Source: Phyto melanocephala (taxonomy: Eukaryota; Arthropoda; Insecta; Diptera; Rhinophoridae). From it: a stretch of DNA of 64,000 nucleotides. Numbering within the stretch: position 1 is the first letter of the stretch; every line of letters starts with the position of its first letter. This document shows positions 36,030 through 47,400 of this stretch, piece after piece. The stretch spans positions 80,169,797-80,233,796 of the forward strand of contig OW799233.1 in the NCBI GenBank assembly GCA_941918925.1, written 5' to 3'. The position numbers were made by a program, and so were the translations under genes. Below the pieces are notes generated by a model. The model was not told the origin of the DNA and did not search any database. It saw only the letters and a program-made list of their open reading frames with translations.

Positions 36030-36365
36030 AAAGGCCTAACTATATTATGCTTTTGCTGGCTTAAGCAAATGTGCGGATACACAAAATTAAATGTATGCAA
36101 CTATATTGTACTTAAGAAACTTTTCGTCAAGTTTCGTCAAGTGTCATTTGCTTAAGCAAACTGCGAATCTGATCGTACTTTGCTTACGAAAATAGATTTT
36201 CATTTGATATGTACACACTGTTGCATTATTTAGCACTTTTTTATTAATGTTGTCATTTGTTTTTTTAAATAAGTAAAAAAATGTTTAAATTTAATAGTTT
36301 ATAGTAAAATATTTTTACATTTTACACCTTAAATAATAATTTTGTGACAATATCAATATATTTAG
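36030..36365. mobile_element. Possible MITE inside INE-B
   Basis: Left end ggcctaactatattatgct; the right end, reverse-complemented, is ttcctaaatatattgatatt. The motif ttgcttaagcaa or part of it appears twice inside (36058-36071, 36149-36162). Some INE-B sequence is missing at the junction, so boundaries are uncertain. Confidence 0.4.
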
Positions 36366-36728
36366 GAAATACAGAAATGAAATTTCCTCAAGTATATATC
36401 CTTAGAAAAAAAATATCTTTACCTGAAAATTGTGAAAATCTTTACATTGCGAAAGAAGCTGCACATCAAAATGTACGAAATTGTATACCGCCAGTGTCTT
36501 TTTCGGTATTTGTTAATTTCTTATTTTTTTTTTATTTAGCATTTCTATATACAATCTATCCGTTTAAGGACATTAAGTAAATTGGATAAAATTAACAATA
36601 ATCACACTTTATGTTGAACTCCAATGAGAACAATAAAATACTTATTAGAAAAAACCTATAGCTATAGTTACAATAGGAATCTTTTTAATTACACAGAATA
36701 TACATATAAACAATTACCTCCTGTATGA

Positions 36729-37000
36729 TTAGTCCAGTATGTGGTGTCTTTTGAGTCTTCTGACTTCCGCAGTATCATAAAGAAGCGCTACAGCTAATGG
36801 GTTGAGAATTTAATTTCGCCTTTTCAGATACTTTTCTGTATATCTTCTTATTTCTTCTGTAAATTTTGCGCTATATAGATCGGTGTCAATTGTATTATTA
36901 TAAGATACAAGCCGTAGATCCGTAGAGTTTTGATTGGAATCTTTGTAGTATTTCAACATTTGTTCCCCATAGCTGTATTTCGTACGTTCAAATGAGTTAT
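36729..37000 (-). pseudogene. Non-LTR retrotransposon ORF2 C-terminal relic
   Basis: The minus frame reads YNSFERTKYSYGEQMLKYYK, continues without stops through RRYTEKYLKRRN, has one TAA, then ILNPLAVALLYDTAEVRRLK and RHHILD with a final stop. The NPLA..LL.D....RRLKR tail is typical of Jockey-group ORF2 proteins. About 90 codons; the poly-T at 36523-36532 on the plus strand could be the copy's poly-A tail. Clade inferred from the tail only. Confidence 0.55.
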
Positions 37001-37440
37001 AAATTTTATATAGAATTTCTTTATGGGCAAAGATTTCGGAAGAATAAAGGACTACATTAAAATACCTGAGCTAAATTCATTTGCTGAAACTACTTTGATA
37101 CGCCTACTTTAACGTCCACTTCTCAAATATTCTACATTCAATGGAAACTCATAAGACCGACAGAACTTGAGATATGATGATGAAATATATTGCATATATA
37201 AATACTTCTCTTGTTAATGTAATTATAATCTCAGGAAATAAAGGTGACTTGCCCACTTTAGTGCCTACTTCTCATATAACGCCATTTCTTAAATTCATAT
37301 AATTCATATAATCTATGGACAAATGTTGCAAAAGAAGCAAGGATTTTATATTATAAAAAGTTCATTAACAGAAATTACTTTGGTACGCCTACATTTTACA
37401 TAATTTACTATTAATGAAATTTAAAATAAAGATATATGGG

Positions 37441-39127
37441 TCAATTTCAAAAAAAAAAAACGTACACATCGAGTTTTTTTTTTTTGCTTATTTTTAAAGT
37501 TTTTAAATTCGCCGGTAAGAGTGGCCAATTTATGTAGAAATTGATGAAGATTCCGGTGGTACTTTTAGGCTCTCAAAAAGATCAATATTTTTTGAATTTT
37601 TTTATGTTTTCTATGATTTCTATCTTGAGCGTCACACACCAAATATGTATAAAAACTCGCTAAAAATGCAAACATATTTGAAATTCAAGCTTACTACGAT
37701 GTTCTTTTGTTTCTGAAGATTGACTTTGGCGAAAATCACCTTTTCGATTATAAACACAAAATCACGATTCTCCTTGATTTTTAATTTTTTTTTTTTTAAG
37801 TGACTAGTTATTTGAAAATTTTAAGATGAAAATATGTAAATTTTTTTTAAAAAAAGACTTGAACTTAGAGGTTACTTGCAAAGTAATAGGCTTGTAACAA
37901 TTAACTTAAAAAAAGTTTAATTATAAGCATTTTAAGGAAAAAAAAACTAAGTGTGACGCTCAAGATATTTTGTGACGATCAAGAGATTTTGTTGCACGTA
38001 AACAAGAAATAATGCAAAATTTAAAGTTTAACGAAAAAAAGTTTATTCTTTTACAAAAAGTAAGTAAAAAATAAACAAAAAATCTTCAAAAAACAAAAAC
38101 TTTCATAGAAAACTAAACATATACATATTCTTTGATGTCTTTAACAAAAATGGAAAAAAGGAAGTAATACTTGAAAAAACTTAGACACATGTGTAAATAT
38201 TTGACGCAAAACAATAACTTAACTTAATTTAATTTATAAATTTTCATTCGAATTCTTATTCTGAATCTGTAAAAACTTCATGAAATGACAAGCGGCTTTG
38301 TTTTTTTTGTTCTCATTAATTTTTACCACTTTCGAATTAAGTTTGCATAAATTTCCGGTCCCCCAGAGGTTTAAGTTGCAAAAGCAAAATTAAACTCAAA
38401 TATACCACGATTATACTTTTCTTTATTCTTTCTTTTATATTCGTCATTACGCGCTTTATCGAGCTTTATTTTCTCTCGATATTTTTGTGCTCTTTCAGCC
38501 GCCATTAATTTTGTTGTTTTACCCCTAAAAAATAAAATCATAATTAAGCATTTTAAGCTATGAAGCAATATATATCAAAAGTAATGCTCATGAAATGTTT
38601 GCCTATTCTGTTTTTTTTTTCGTAGGCAATTTATTTCTCAAACTTACAAATTCTAAAAAAAATGACTTGAAACCATGTAAACAATGATTGTCAACTTCAA
38701 TTTTTTACATTTAATTTATTCACTTTTAAAAAAATTAGCGTGACGCTCATGAAATTTTATCGCGCCCTTACCATGGTGTTCACAAAAACTACGCAAATGC
38801 ACACTTCTTTACAAAGATTTTTTTTCGCTTTTTCACTTTTGTAATAATTTAGGTTTGTACTTTCCTTACGTTATTTACTTTATTTAAATGCAAATTGAAA
38901 ACTAGTAATATTACTTGAATTATAAAAAAAGTGACGCTCAATGCAAATTGTGGGGACAACCTTTCTTTGCAACACCAAATTCGCACTAATTCAGTTTTGA
39001 CGACTATAACAAATGAAAACACAAGAAAGAATGTAGTAGTAGTAGTGTAAAGTGCGGGCAATGTAATGTAGTTTTGCATGTATAGGTTTCCGGTAAATGT
39101 TACAATATTAGAATGCGAGATAATAAT
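37441..39127. mobile_element. 1.7-kb insertion of unknown class in INE-B
   Basis: INE-B sequence stops at aagatatatg and resumes at accatataacgcttgatcct. The insert has no obvious terminal repeat. Its distinctive feature is the 9-mer TGACGCTCA at 37954, 38741 and 38932, its reverse complement at 37626, and a variant TGACGATCA at 37973. Three of these are followed by similar a-t-rich tails (agatattttgt, agagattttgt, tgaaattttat). A short basic ORF lies on the minus strand. Confidence 0.5.
38371..38530 (-). other. Possible exon for a basic, helix-rich peptide
   Basis: After an acceptor-like ttttattttttag at about 38528-38540 (minus strand) the frame reads GKTTKLMAAERAQKYREKIK then LDKARNDEYKRKNKEKYNR. 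It may end at a donor-like GGTATAT or run on to the stop at 38371. The repeated K/R/E heptads suggest a charged helix. Similar AERxxKYR stretches occur at the N-termini of proteins encoded by several DNA transposons, but I cannot assign a family. Confidence 0.3.
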
Positions 39128-39689
39128 AACCATATAACGCTTGATCCTAAAATCATACATTTTCTCTATGGACAAAGATTTTGAAAGAAAAAAGGATTCT
39201 ACTTTACAATTTCTAAGTTTAGTTCATTAATAGAAGTTAGTTTGACACGTCTAATTTAACGCCCACTTCTCACATTCACCACTATCAATGAAACTCAAAA
39301 GCCTAAAAAACGAACAAAATTAGAAATATGATGCTAACATTTCGAATATATTGCTGAATGGTTGATTTTATTATAACGCCATAAAAAATGAAAGTGAAAA
39401 GCATACTTTAACAACAATATAACCACACCCCACCCCTCCATCGTGTTCTTAAATTATATACAGAATTGGTGGTGGGTATTAAATATTCAGTATAGCCGAA
39501 TATAGTGCTCTTATTCGTTTTTTTCTAAATCCTTAAAAATATAAAAAACATAAAGACACATTTAACGTTTTTTACTCGCTTACAGAGATCAATATATTTC
39601 CGATTAAACAAGCCATATCTTCGTAAAATCTATGCTTAACTTTTGATCCTTTAACGCAATCAGAAATGGCTGGATAACAAAATCTACAA

Positions 39690-40095
39690 AAGAAAAAAGT
39701 AGAAGAAGAAGTAGATCAAAACCAGCCCACATCTTCAGAAGGCAACACGATGTTAAAATCACAAGAATGCCAGATAACTAAAATGGAATACAATTTTTAA
39801 AAATTGTTTTGTAAAATATACATATTTATGAGATTACAAAAAAAAAAAAAAAAAACACTGAAAAATAACTGCCCAGCCCGCAAAATTGTCCATATTGGTG
39901 GTATAATGCACCAAAAGCAAATTAAAAAACTTCGACAAATCTGTACGAAATCACCCAGAAATCTATCGGACTGGTTGTATATCAAATTTACTAGACACAT
40001 CTAAGAGAAATGTATACAAAATATCTAAAGAAAAAAAACAAAGGACAAATTGCGGCCTTCAATCAAAATCGAGTTAGCTGTGCTTTTGGTATGTA
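39690..40095 (+). pseudogene. Degraded exon-like region, possibly BEN-domain-like
   Basis: A first frame reads KKVEEEVDQNQPTSSEGNTM and stops at about 39800. A second, after a poly-A tract, reads NCPARKIVHIGGIMHQKQIK then KLRQICTKSPRNLSDWLYIK. A third short frame (KDKLRPSIKIELAVLL) ends at ttggtatgtag, a donor-like sequence. The IGG...KL...SPRNL pattern is faintly like BEN domains. Three frames and an A tract argue for a pseudogene or coincidence. Confidence 0.25.
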
Positions 40096-40099
40096 GATT

Positions 40100-42755
40100 C
40101 TTATAAGAATTTTTAAATTTCGATCACATTCGAATGCTGTAATTTGCCTCCAGATATTTGTTAGACTTGTCCACTTTAAACATTTTCGTACTATTTTGCA
40201 AACTGGGTATTTAAGCATTGTAAAATTGTTATATTTTTTCTTTGTTTTAGTAGTTCCATACAGTTCAGTATCGCCAGGTAATTTTTAATCTTCCCCATAA
40301 AATAAAAATTTAAAAATTCATTCCTATTTAGCAGAAACCCTCTTAATTAAACAACTTGACTTTATTTTAGTTTGTGTAAAAGCATAATCCACTTAGCTTC
40401 CAACATGTCATCCAAAAACATTCCACAAAAATATTTTTCTGGAGATATTTAGTAGCAACAAATTTTGAGAGTTTCGATTTTTGTTATTGATATATGTTGA
40501 AGCCAAGATCTTTAACGGTCATACATATTGTCAGAAATAAAAGGTTAAAGCATTTTAGAAGTTGAAGTTAAATTTTGTTATTTATTATACAGGGAATTCT
40601 TCGTACTGGAAACGCCTTTACAGCACCCTGAAGTGTCAATTGCGTCCTTTTTCTATCCAACTTTTAAAATTGATAAATGGCTGTTTTACCAGACTGCCAC
40701 AGAGTGAAATCCCGTGAAAAGCCTATAAATAAAAATCTTTGCCTCCAAAAGAATATGTACACCCAAAAAGAGAAAAAGCACCCTAAAACTGTGGGTGATT
40801 CCCCCAACCTGACAATACTGCATTGCAGTTTAAGATATTTTATTTCTCTTTGGTAAAGGTGTGTCGCCTTACAAACTGCCTTAACTCAGCATAGTTAGGC
40901 TAATCTGCCACCAGCCAATCTAGTTGTCTAGTAAGCCCAACAACAAAAAAAAAAGCAAAAAATAAAAATATATTGCAAACCACATCAGTATGAACAACAA
41001 CAAATGTATAGACTAGAAAAAAAAAAGAGTCATTAAAAAGGGGGATAAAATGCATGGAAAAAACGTATTCTCGTAGTCGTTACTTGTTAGTTTTTTTTTC
41101 GTTTTTTGTTTTGTATTTATTGGTCTTGTTACGGTTACTGCTATTGTCGTGGTAACATTACTAACAATGTTCCTGGTAAGTCTCTCTGACCAGGTCTAAA
41201 CTGCCCTTTTCCTCTCTGTTATTATCAGCCACTCGTTGAACAGTGGTTCACAAATCTTTAAATTATACAAACAAATTTTAAATTTTATTCGCAAAAGTGT
41301 CGGTCGGTAGAACATTTGAAAGCAAATATAGTTACAAAATTTGTCTGAACATATTTATATACATATGTATATAATCGGACCGAATTATCGTCATTAGATT
41401 AGTCAAAAATTGTGTGTTTGCTGAAGAAATAGAAAAATATTAATTGAAAACACACCACAACAACGTTTAACCTGTTTTTCAAATACGATGTCCGATTTGA
41501 ATTTTTTTTTAATTGTATCAAATAATATTTTATGTGCTATCGGAGTTCGTTACTGTTCATGTTTGATAGTTTTGTTGCTCACATTCGTATTTCGCATCGT
41601 TTTTGCATAAACATCTACTATCATCAATAACATGCATAAGATTGTCATTTTCTTTAAGTAATTAAATTTGAAGATGTGATGTGATCATTGACTTCAAACA
41701 CCTTTAAATCTAGGACTCCGACTTTTGCGAATCGAAAATTCTTAATTTTCATTCCGTCCAAAAACTGCAAAGTTTTATATTTGATAATAATGGCTCAGGA
41801 TATGCACAGATATGTGGTCTGTATTTATTTAAGTAAAATACTTTGAGAACACAGCCTCAAACTGAGGAATATATCCCCATTGTGCATTCTCCTGTGGGTA
41901 CGTCGGTTAACAATGCTGTTAAAGATTTAAAACTTAAACTATAAAAACCTTTAATAAACAAATGTAAAATAACATTGCTTTATTTAAGCAATTCGTGTAT
42001 ATTTTTGTACTCGTAATTTGACAAAAAAAAAATTGCCTTAAGCTTTAATTCAAGTTTTTAGGACCGGAATTTTTGGCTTCATTATACACAATAAAAAAAA
42101 AACGAAAGAAAAACGCTAGTAGAAGAAATACAATCAAATCGTTGTCAATACAACAATGTGTGACTGGCAACACTACTCAAATATTCTTGACGTTTTTGTG
42201 GCACGCTTATTAATTTGCTAAAATCACAGAGGAGACAAAATACAGATTCAGCAACACAAACATACTTACATACATCAGACGACTAAAACAATTTTAGCAG
42301 TTGCAACAAGCTGCACAAATATTTTCATATACCAAGATGGATAATAAAAGTACTCAGTGATAATAACTGATGAAAGTATTGACTGTACATACATACAAAT
42401 GTACATATAAACATAAACAGTCCTTAAAGCACGTAATACACGGCATGTTTTTTACATTTGACTTTAAAATTTGTGGGACATATGAAAATCTACATTTTTT
42501 TTACAGGCAACCGTCGCTGACTGCTTTGCAACAGCAGAGATTTCTGCCAACGGCTGATGTCACATGTTTTGACACACGGATGAAATCATGGTACAATTGT
42601 AGTTTTTATGGTACATTTTGGACCTTGTTGGTACCGTGGTACTACCGCGAGCTACTTGGTACAATTTAAAAATTTGTTCATGTTCTCTTTAATTTTGTTT
42701 GTGTGTGTTTTGTTTTCTTCTGTCAGCTTCTCTGTTTTTGTTGCAATGCTGTTGT
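40100..42755. other. Long interval with no supported gene
   Basis: Mixed composition, less repeat-rich than its neighbours. A strong donor-like ctggtaagt follows an ATG at about 41166-41180, but no partner exon was found. The ORF at 42370-42669 (99 codons) has no recognisable domain. This is the most likely place for host intronic or intergenic DNA. Confidence 0.4.
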
Positions 42756-42881
42756 CAAAGCGATTTCATGTACCAGGTGGTTTCAAGTCTGCAACAACAA
42801 AATCTGCCCAGTACTTTAATGCAAACTTCATACAAAAATCACCTGTTAATTTGGCACCACCTGGTACATGAATTCGCCTTG
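42756..42881. mobile_element. 126-bp hAT-type MITE, 8-bp duplication GCTGTTGT
   Basis: Left end caaagcgatttcatgtacca then ggtggt. The right end, reverse-complemented, is caaggcgaattcatgtacca then ggtggt: 24 of 26 identical. The direct repeat gctgttgt is at 42748-42755 and 42882-42889. Size, inverted ends and an 8-bp duplication fit a hAT-derived MITE. The ORFs of 71-87 codons that cross it are incidental. Confidence 0.8.
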
Positions 42882-42930
42882 GCTGTTGTTATATGTATTT
42901 TATTTTACTTATGATTCGTAAGCATGTAAT

Positions 42931-43395
42931 AATGAAGTACAAAAATGGTTCGATAAGTTTACTCCAGAAAAAGTTGTTATGGGAGAAACAAATTTAATAT
43001 TACCTCTTCTGGTGAAAATGTTTCCACACGAACAAACAAACTTTGAAGCAATTAATAATTAGTACAGAGCACTAGCTGATGTGATTGAACTTAGATCACA
43101 CAAAGATTCAAATATTTTCTATTTTTGGTATAAAGTATCACAGATGAAAAATGAATTAAATGAGTTCATGTTCCCAAATATTTCAAGAATTGTAAGAGGT
43201 ATTCTGTCTATTTCACATTCATCGGCCAACGTCGAACGAGTTTTTTATTTTCAAAACCTAATTAAAACAAAGGAAAGAAAAAGACTACACGTTTCTACTT
43301 TGTCAAATTTGATACAGACAAAAGATTTACTGAAGTCAACAAATTCTTATTGCAAACAACAATCTCTACGTATGTACATACATATGTACCTATGA
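42931..43395 (+). pseudogene. hAT transposase C-terminal fragment with dimerization domain
   Basis: The frame reads NEVQKWFDKFTPEKVVMGET, then NLILPLLVKMFPHEQ, an in-frame TAG at 43060, YRALADVIELRSHK, and the conserved hAT tail ILSISHSSANVERVFYFQ then NLIKTKERKRL and LIQTKDLL. The S-S-A-x-x-E-R-x-F and K..K...R motifs define the hAT dimerization region near the C-terminus. The catalytic domain is absent upstream. Imperfect ggtacc-containing repeats near 42610-42640 and 43540-43575 may be the ends, but no duplication was found. Confidence 0.8.
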
Positions 43396-43720
43396 ATGTA
43401 ATATTTAATATTTTTTATTGTGTACTGGATCTTTAATCACATTTTTGTTAATTTTATGTTTTTTTATTGTATATCTACTTCTGAATTTGTATAAACATTT
43501 TTGTTAAGTTTATGTTTTTATTAATAAATATTAAAGAAATGGTACCGTCATGGCCTAAAAAGTACATTTTGTTTTCATACTTAATACAAAATCGTGAAAG
43601 CCAATTTCCTTCCCTGTTTTGACAGAAGAAAATAGAGCGCGCTCTAATTGAAATTTTTTCCGATGTCTCAACACATGTTTTTTACAGAGGTAATGTTTTA
43701 AAGGTAACAGACGACATGTT

Positions 43721-43745
43721 CTTACTTACTTACTTACTTACTTAG
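43721..43745. repeat. ACTT microsatellite
   Basis: About six perfect tandem acttactt units just upstream of the DD37E element. Confidence 0.8.
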
Positions 43746-43824
43746 TGAGGTAAAGAATATCAATTTTTCGATATTCGCAAATGCGAATATTTTCAGTCGA
43801 TATTTGCGAATACGAATGCTAATA

Positions 43825-45123
43825 AGGGGTGTCTCGAAATGCTTTTTTACATTTTAAAATGTCTCCCAAATCTAGTTTTTTTCAAACAAAAAATTCATTT
43901 TATTGGCGTTATGGAGAAAAATTTCTAAACTTTGTTATGCAAAAAACCAAAGTTTCAAATTTTATTTTCTTTTGCAAAATTTCGTACTTTTTTCCTTACG
44001 CTTTGCTTTAAACGTTGGACACACGTTTTACCGAAGTGTTTGATAGCTTTTTTCCAAATAAATCCAAATTTTTTTACATTTGCAGAAGCTTTGAACTTTG
44101 TTCTTAGGTACTGCTTAATTAAAGCCCAATAGCTTTCAATAGGCCTTAGCTCTGGACAATTAGGTGGATTCATGTTTTTTGGTACAAAATTTATTTTGTT
44201 GGCCTATACCACTCAAGGACGTCTTTGCTGTAGTGGCAGCTTGCCAAGTCGGGCCAAAACAGTGGAGGTATATTGTGGCTTCTGTATAATGGCAATACAG
44301 CCTTTTTAAGGCACTCATTAATATAAAATTGGCTGTTTGTTGTACGATTCACAATGATTGCCTTTGAAGTTTTCCCACATGTACATATTGCTTGCCATAT
44401 CATATATTTTTTGGCGAATTTTGAAATCTTTTTATATTTAAATTTATCGGAAACATTAGCTCTTTTATTAGAAACATAAAAACCCTGACCAGGAAGCTCT
44501 GAATAGTCAGCCTTACAATAGGTTTCATCGTCCATTAAAATACATCCATTAAAAATATTTAATTTGTGACGTAGCAACTGTCTTGCTCTTATTCTTGCCG
44601 TGTTTGTTCCTTTTTCGTTTCGGTTTGGAGCTTTCTTGACTTTGAATGTTCTTAAATTTTGTTTTTTCCTTATTCGTTCTACAAGCGACTTTGAAATATT
44701 TAGTTTTCGTGCGATATCGCGAATGGAAATGTTTGGATTTTGCTTCCAAAGTGCCTTCACCTTTTTAACGATTTGAGGATTCCTAAAACTACGAGGTCCT
44801 CCACCTTTCTTGTGCTTAATAGACAAGTCTTTTCTGAATTTAAAAATAACGTTACGGGCAGTCTGTCTGGACACTTTTGCCCGTCACGCAATTTCAGTGT
44901 AAGAAAGTTGTTTATTTTCATTATAAATATCCACAATATTTTGTCTCACTTTTTCTCTATTTGACGACATTTTAAATACGGATTAAATAATTTGAATAAA
45001 CTTATTAGCAAAGTATTGTTGACATTTATAACTATCACAGAGTGGAATAAAAAGATGAATTAAATAATAATTGTTTGCGTAGTGCCCTGTAAAAAATTTA
45101 AAAAAGCATTTCGAGACACCCCT
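43825..45123 (-). mobile_element. Tc1/mariner element of DD37E type, 1299 bp
   Basis: Terminal inverted repeats aggggtgtctcgaaatgctt then tttta (25 bp perfect at both ends), flanked by TA at 43823-43824 and 45124-45125. It contains one transposase pseudogene on the minus strand and nothing else. The perfect repeats and a transposase with only two lesions point to a recently active copy. Confidence 0.92.
43955..44970 (-). pseudogene. DD37E Tc1/mariner transposase, two disabling lesions
   Basis: Start ATG at 44968-44970 (MSSNREKVRQNIVDIY). TGA replaces codon 29 at 44884-44886. The frame then continues for 227 codons: helix-turn-helix regions (SRQTARNVIFKFRK; ISIRDIARKLNISKSLVERI), a GGGPR hinge, CILMDDETYCKAD with the first catalytic aspartate (about residue 148), and FWPDLASCHY with the second (about 241). 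A one-base deletion near 44196-44200 (after EWYR) shifts the frame. It resumes as INFVPKNMNPPNCPELRPIE with the catalytic glutamate (about 279), 37 residues after the second aspartate. Full length would be about 338 residues, normal for the superfamily. DD37E spacing matches the group described from mosquitoes. Confidence 0.9.
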
Positions 45124-45125
45124 TA

Positions 45126-46256
45126 TCCACTTGAAATTAAGTATCGTATACATATTTATATGACAGACTTTTAACAGCTAAATTGCCGTTTGAGTCACAC
45201 ACACGTTATTGTCTTTAATTGGATATAATGTTCATATTCTAAATGAAATACAAATATTTACAACTCTGTCAATGTATATTTCATTAAGGAGGTTAATAAA
45301 AGGAAATATTTTTGTTTGTTTTAGACTCGTTTATAAGAAGGTGATTATTTATTGAATGTTTAAAATAAAACTTGAAATTTTAGTAGAAATTTTATAAACT
45401 ATACACAGTCCAATTGATTAGATCCACACGATTTTCGATATTCAGTAGGTCATAACTTTTTCAATTTTATGATGAAGAGAACATCTTTTTATCAGCGACT
45501 TGAATATTTCATTGGGCTAATGAACGTAGCAGAAATATAAATACATATAATAAAAAAAAGTCGGAGGCAATGGTAAATATACATACTAAAACACTAAAAT
45601 TATATTTAAACATTTTTTTTTTTAATATATTTTTTGTATTCACTTTACAATTCACGACGTTTTCGCAAATATTTGATGTACATTTTTTTTACCAATTGAA
45701 AGTTTATTCATTTTTAACTAGAAATCGGTATAAATGGTTAAGAACTTCTTTTTAAGTGAAGCGGAAGGATTTGAAATCATTTTCCATTCTTATTTAAATT
45801 ATTCCTGTCGAACGTAGGAACAGTACAAAGAAAATGTTGCAACAGCTCTAACTACAAGGAAAATAAAAAAATTAGCAGAATTTCGTCAGGTTCAATCTTC
45901 TTTGTATAAAAATTAAAATCAGAATGTTGCAATGTTGCAGAAGTATTTTCAAAAACAAAAATGGTAATTTCAAGAACTAAAAACTTTAGTTTTTGCCCAT
46001 GAGAATAGTTTTAACTGGAGGGTAATAATTACTATTCGATGTTAGAAATGTGGAGTCTGAATTGACATCACAGCATAGAGGGCAGTGTTATGCTGTTGTA
46101 TTTACTATTTATATATTATTTAAATACTAACTACTGTATTCATAATAAACCTAAAGTATTTTTAATAAATGTGGTAGTAAATGCAGTACACACACATCTA
46201 GTTAATTTAAAACGTATCATATGTTTATATGTCGTCGAGTTTACCAATATACACAT
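45126..46256. other. AT-rich, no supported feature
   Basis: No known element ends and no ORF above about 60 codons with protein character. Confidence 0.45.
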
Positions 46257-46484
46257 CTGTGGCTTGGAGCGAAAAGGGCCACTGTCAAAATGTTTAGTTT
46301 TGAGAAAACTTGAATCGAACTTTAACTTTTATAGATGCTTTCATAGTGACATTGGCCAGCATTTTATTAAGTATGCCTTTAGCTGTTTTACCACAATGAA
46401 ATAGAACAAGAAAACAAATCGAATGCAATGATTAACTCAAAAGAGTGAAAAAGTGATATTGGCCCTTTTAGCACCAAGCCACAA
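46257..46484. mobile_element. MITE family Y, copy 1 (about 228 bp)
   Basis: Left end ctgtggcttggagcgaaaag then ggcca. The right end, reverse-complemented, is tttgtggcttggtgctaaaa then gggcca. The body is shared with 52157-52364, including ctttcatagtgacattggcc. No coding sequence; the 104-codon ORF across it is incidental. Confidence 0.7.
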
Positions 46485-46493
46485 ATATATTGT

Positions 46494-46856
46494 ATACGCC
46501 CATAAAAAAAAGCTATCATTTTCAGCTACTTAAACTTCACCGATTTTTCTAAAACTTTTCTCACAGATATTGGGGTCTTATGGTTATACGATTTCGTGAT
46601 TAGAAAAGTGGGCAGTGCCACGCCCATGAGAAATAAATGATCATTTTTGGCTACTTGCACTAGATCGATTTTTCTGAAACTTTGCACACATATTAAGCTG
46701 TCATGACTTCACAGTTTCGTGATTAAAAAATTGGGCAGTGCCACGCCCATTAAAAAAAGTTTTAATTTTTAGGTTTTTGCACTTGATATTCAATTTAAAT
46801 TCACAATGCATTTTTATTCATTAAGGGGCGTAGCAACGCGCGCGGGGCTTTTCTAG
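46494..46856 (+). mobile_element. Helitron family H1, copy F, 5'-truncated
   Basis: In element sense on the plus strand it starts inside an internal unit (tacgcccataaaaaaaagct), has about 2.5 units, and ends ggggcgtagcaacgcgcgcg then gggcttttCTAG followed by T. The GC-rich 3' end (ggcg...cgcg) is well preserved. The 5' TCTATATATATAAAAG end is missing. It is the only H1 copy in this orientation. Confidence 0.8.
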
Positions 46857-47400
46857 TATTGTATATTTTTATAGATTGTCCCATTATAACATCAGAGATG
46901 GTAATGTTGACACTATCATTCCGTTTTTTTATTTCTAAGTAAAATTAATGAAAAATTAACATACAAATCCTATAATACGTGTTGAATTGGAAAAGAGTTT
47001 TTTATTTATAGTATTACTAACAGTGTTGTATTGTTAAAAAGATATACATATGTATAGTCAAATGGCATCTCTACAACATTTGCACTTTCATGCATTTGTA
47101 TCATTTATTTTATGCAACTCTCAATTGTTTCAAGTGCCATTAGAAAATTATAAACAATTTAAGTACAACTACACGTACGGCAAGAATATTTTCACTATAT
47201 TTTTCATTGACAAAATGATGGCTTTTGTTTATATCTCTCTTTTGTTCCTCTACTCGATATGTAGTTCACTTTCTTTTTGCATTCATTTTATGTTAGATGT
47301 CAAATATCAATAAAACATTTAATTAATGTGAGAAGTGATTTGCTTGTGGGTTCCGAAAATTTATTTCGCTGCACTTTAATAAACATGATCAGAAACAACC
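46857..47400. other. No supported feature
   Basis: The 87-codon ORF at 47050-47313 is hydrophobic (IFFIDKMMAFVYISLLFLYS) but AT-driven; no family recognised. Confidence 0.35.

Larger units (their letters stand above)
35807..39513 (-). mobile_element. INE-B copy broken by at least three insertions
   Basis: INE-B pieces are at about 35807-36029 (3' end blocks, gtccgtctgttgaaagc), 36370-36515 (caaaatgtacgaaattgtat), 37001-37440 (aagaataaaggactacatta) and 39128-39513 (ggtggtgggtatt, then a degraded palindrome and gctctta). Between them lie a small MITE, a non-LTR relic and a 1.7-kb insert of unknown class. The copy is old: divergence from the others is clearly higher. Confidence 0.65.

Noticed and set aside
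38849..39175. 108-codon ORF with a hydrophobic segment
   Set aside because: It crosses the junction between the unknown insert and INE-B, so it cannot be a single ancestral gene.
41160..41185. ATG followed by a perfect donor-like CTGGTAAGT
   Set aside because: No acceptor-linked downstream exon or upstream promoter was recognised; chance matches are expected in 64 kb.
42610..43575. Full hAT element boundaries from ggtacc-containing inverted similarity
   Set aside because: Only about 18 of 25 positions agree and no 8-bp duplication was found, so the ends were not called.
43829..44132. Plus-strand ORFs over the DD37E element
   Set aside because: They are the antisense of the transposase gene, which shows all catalytic motifs on the minus strand.
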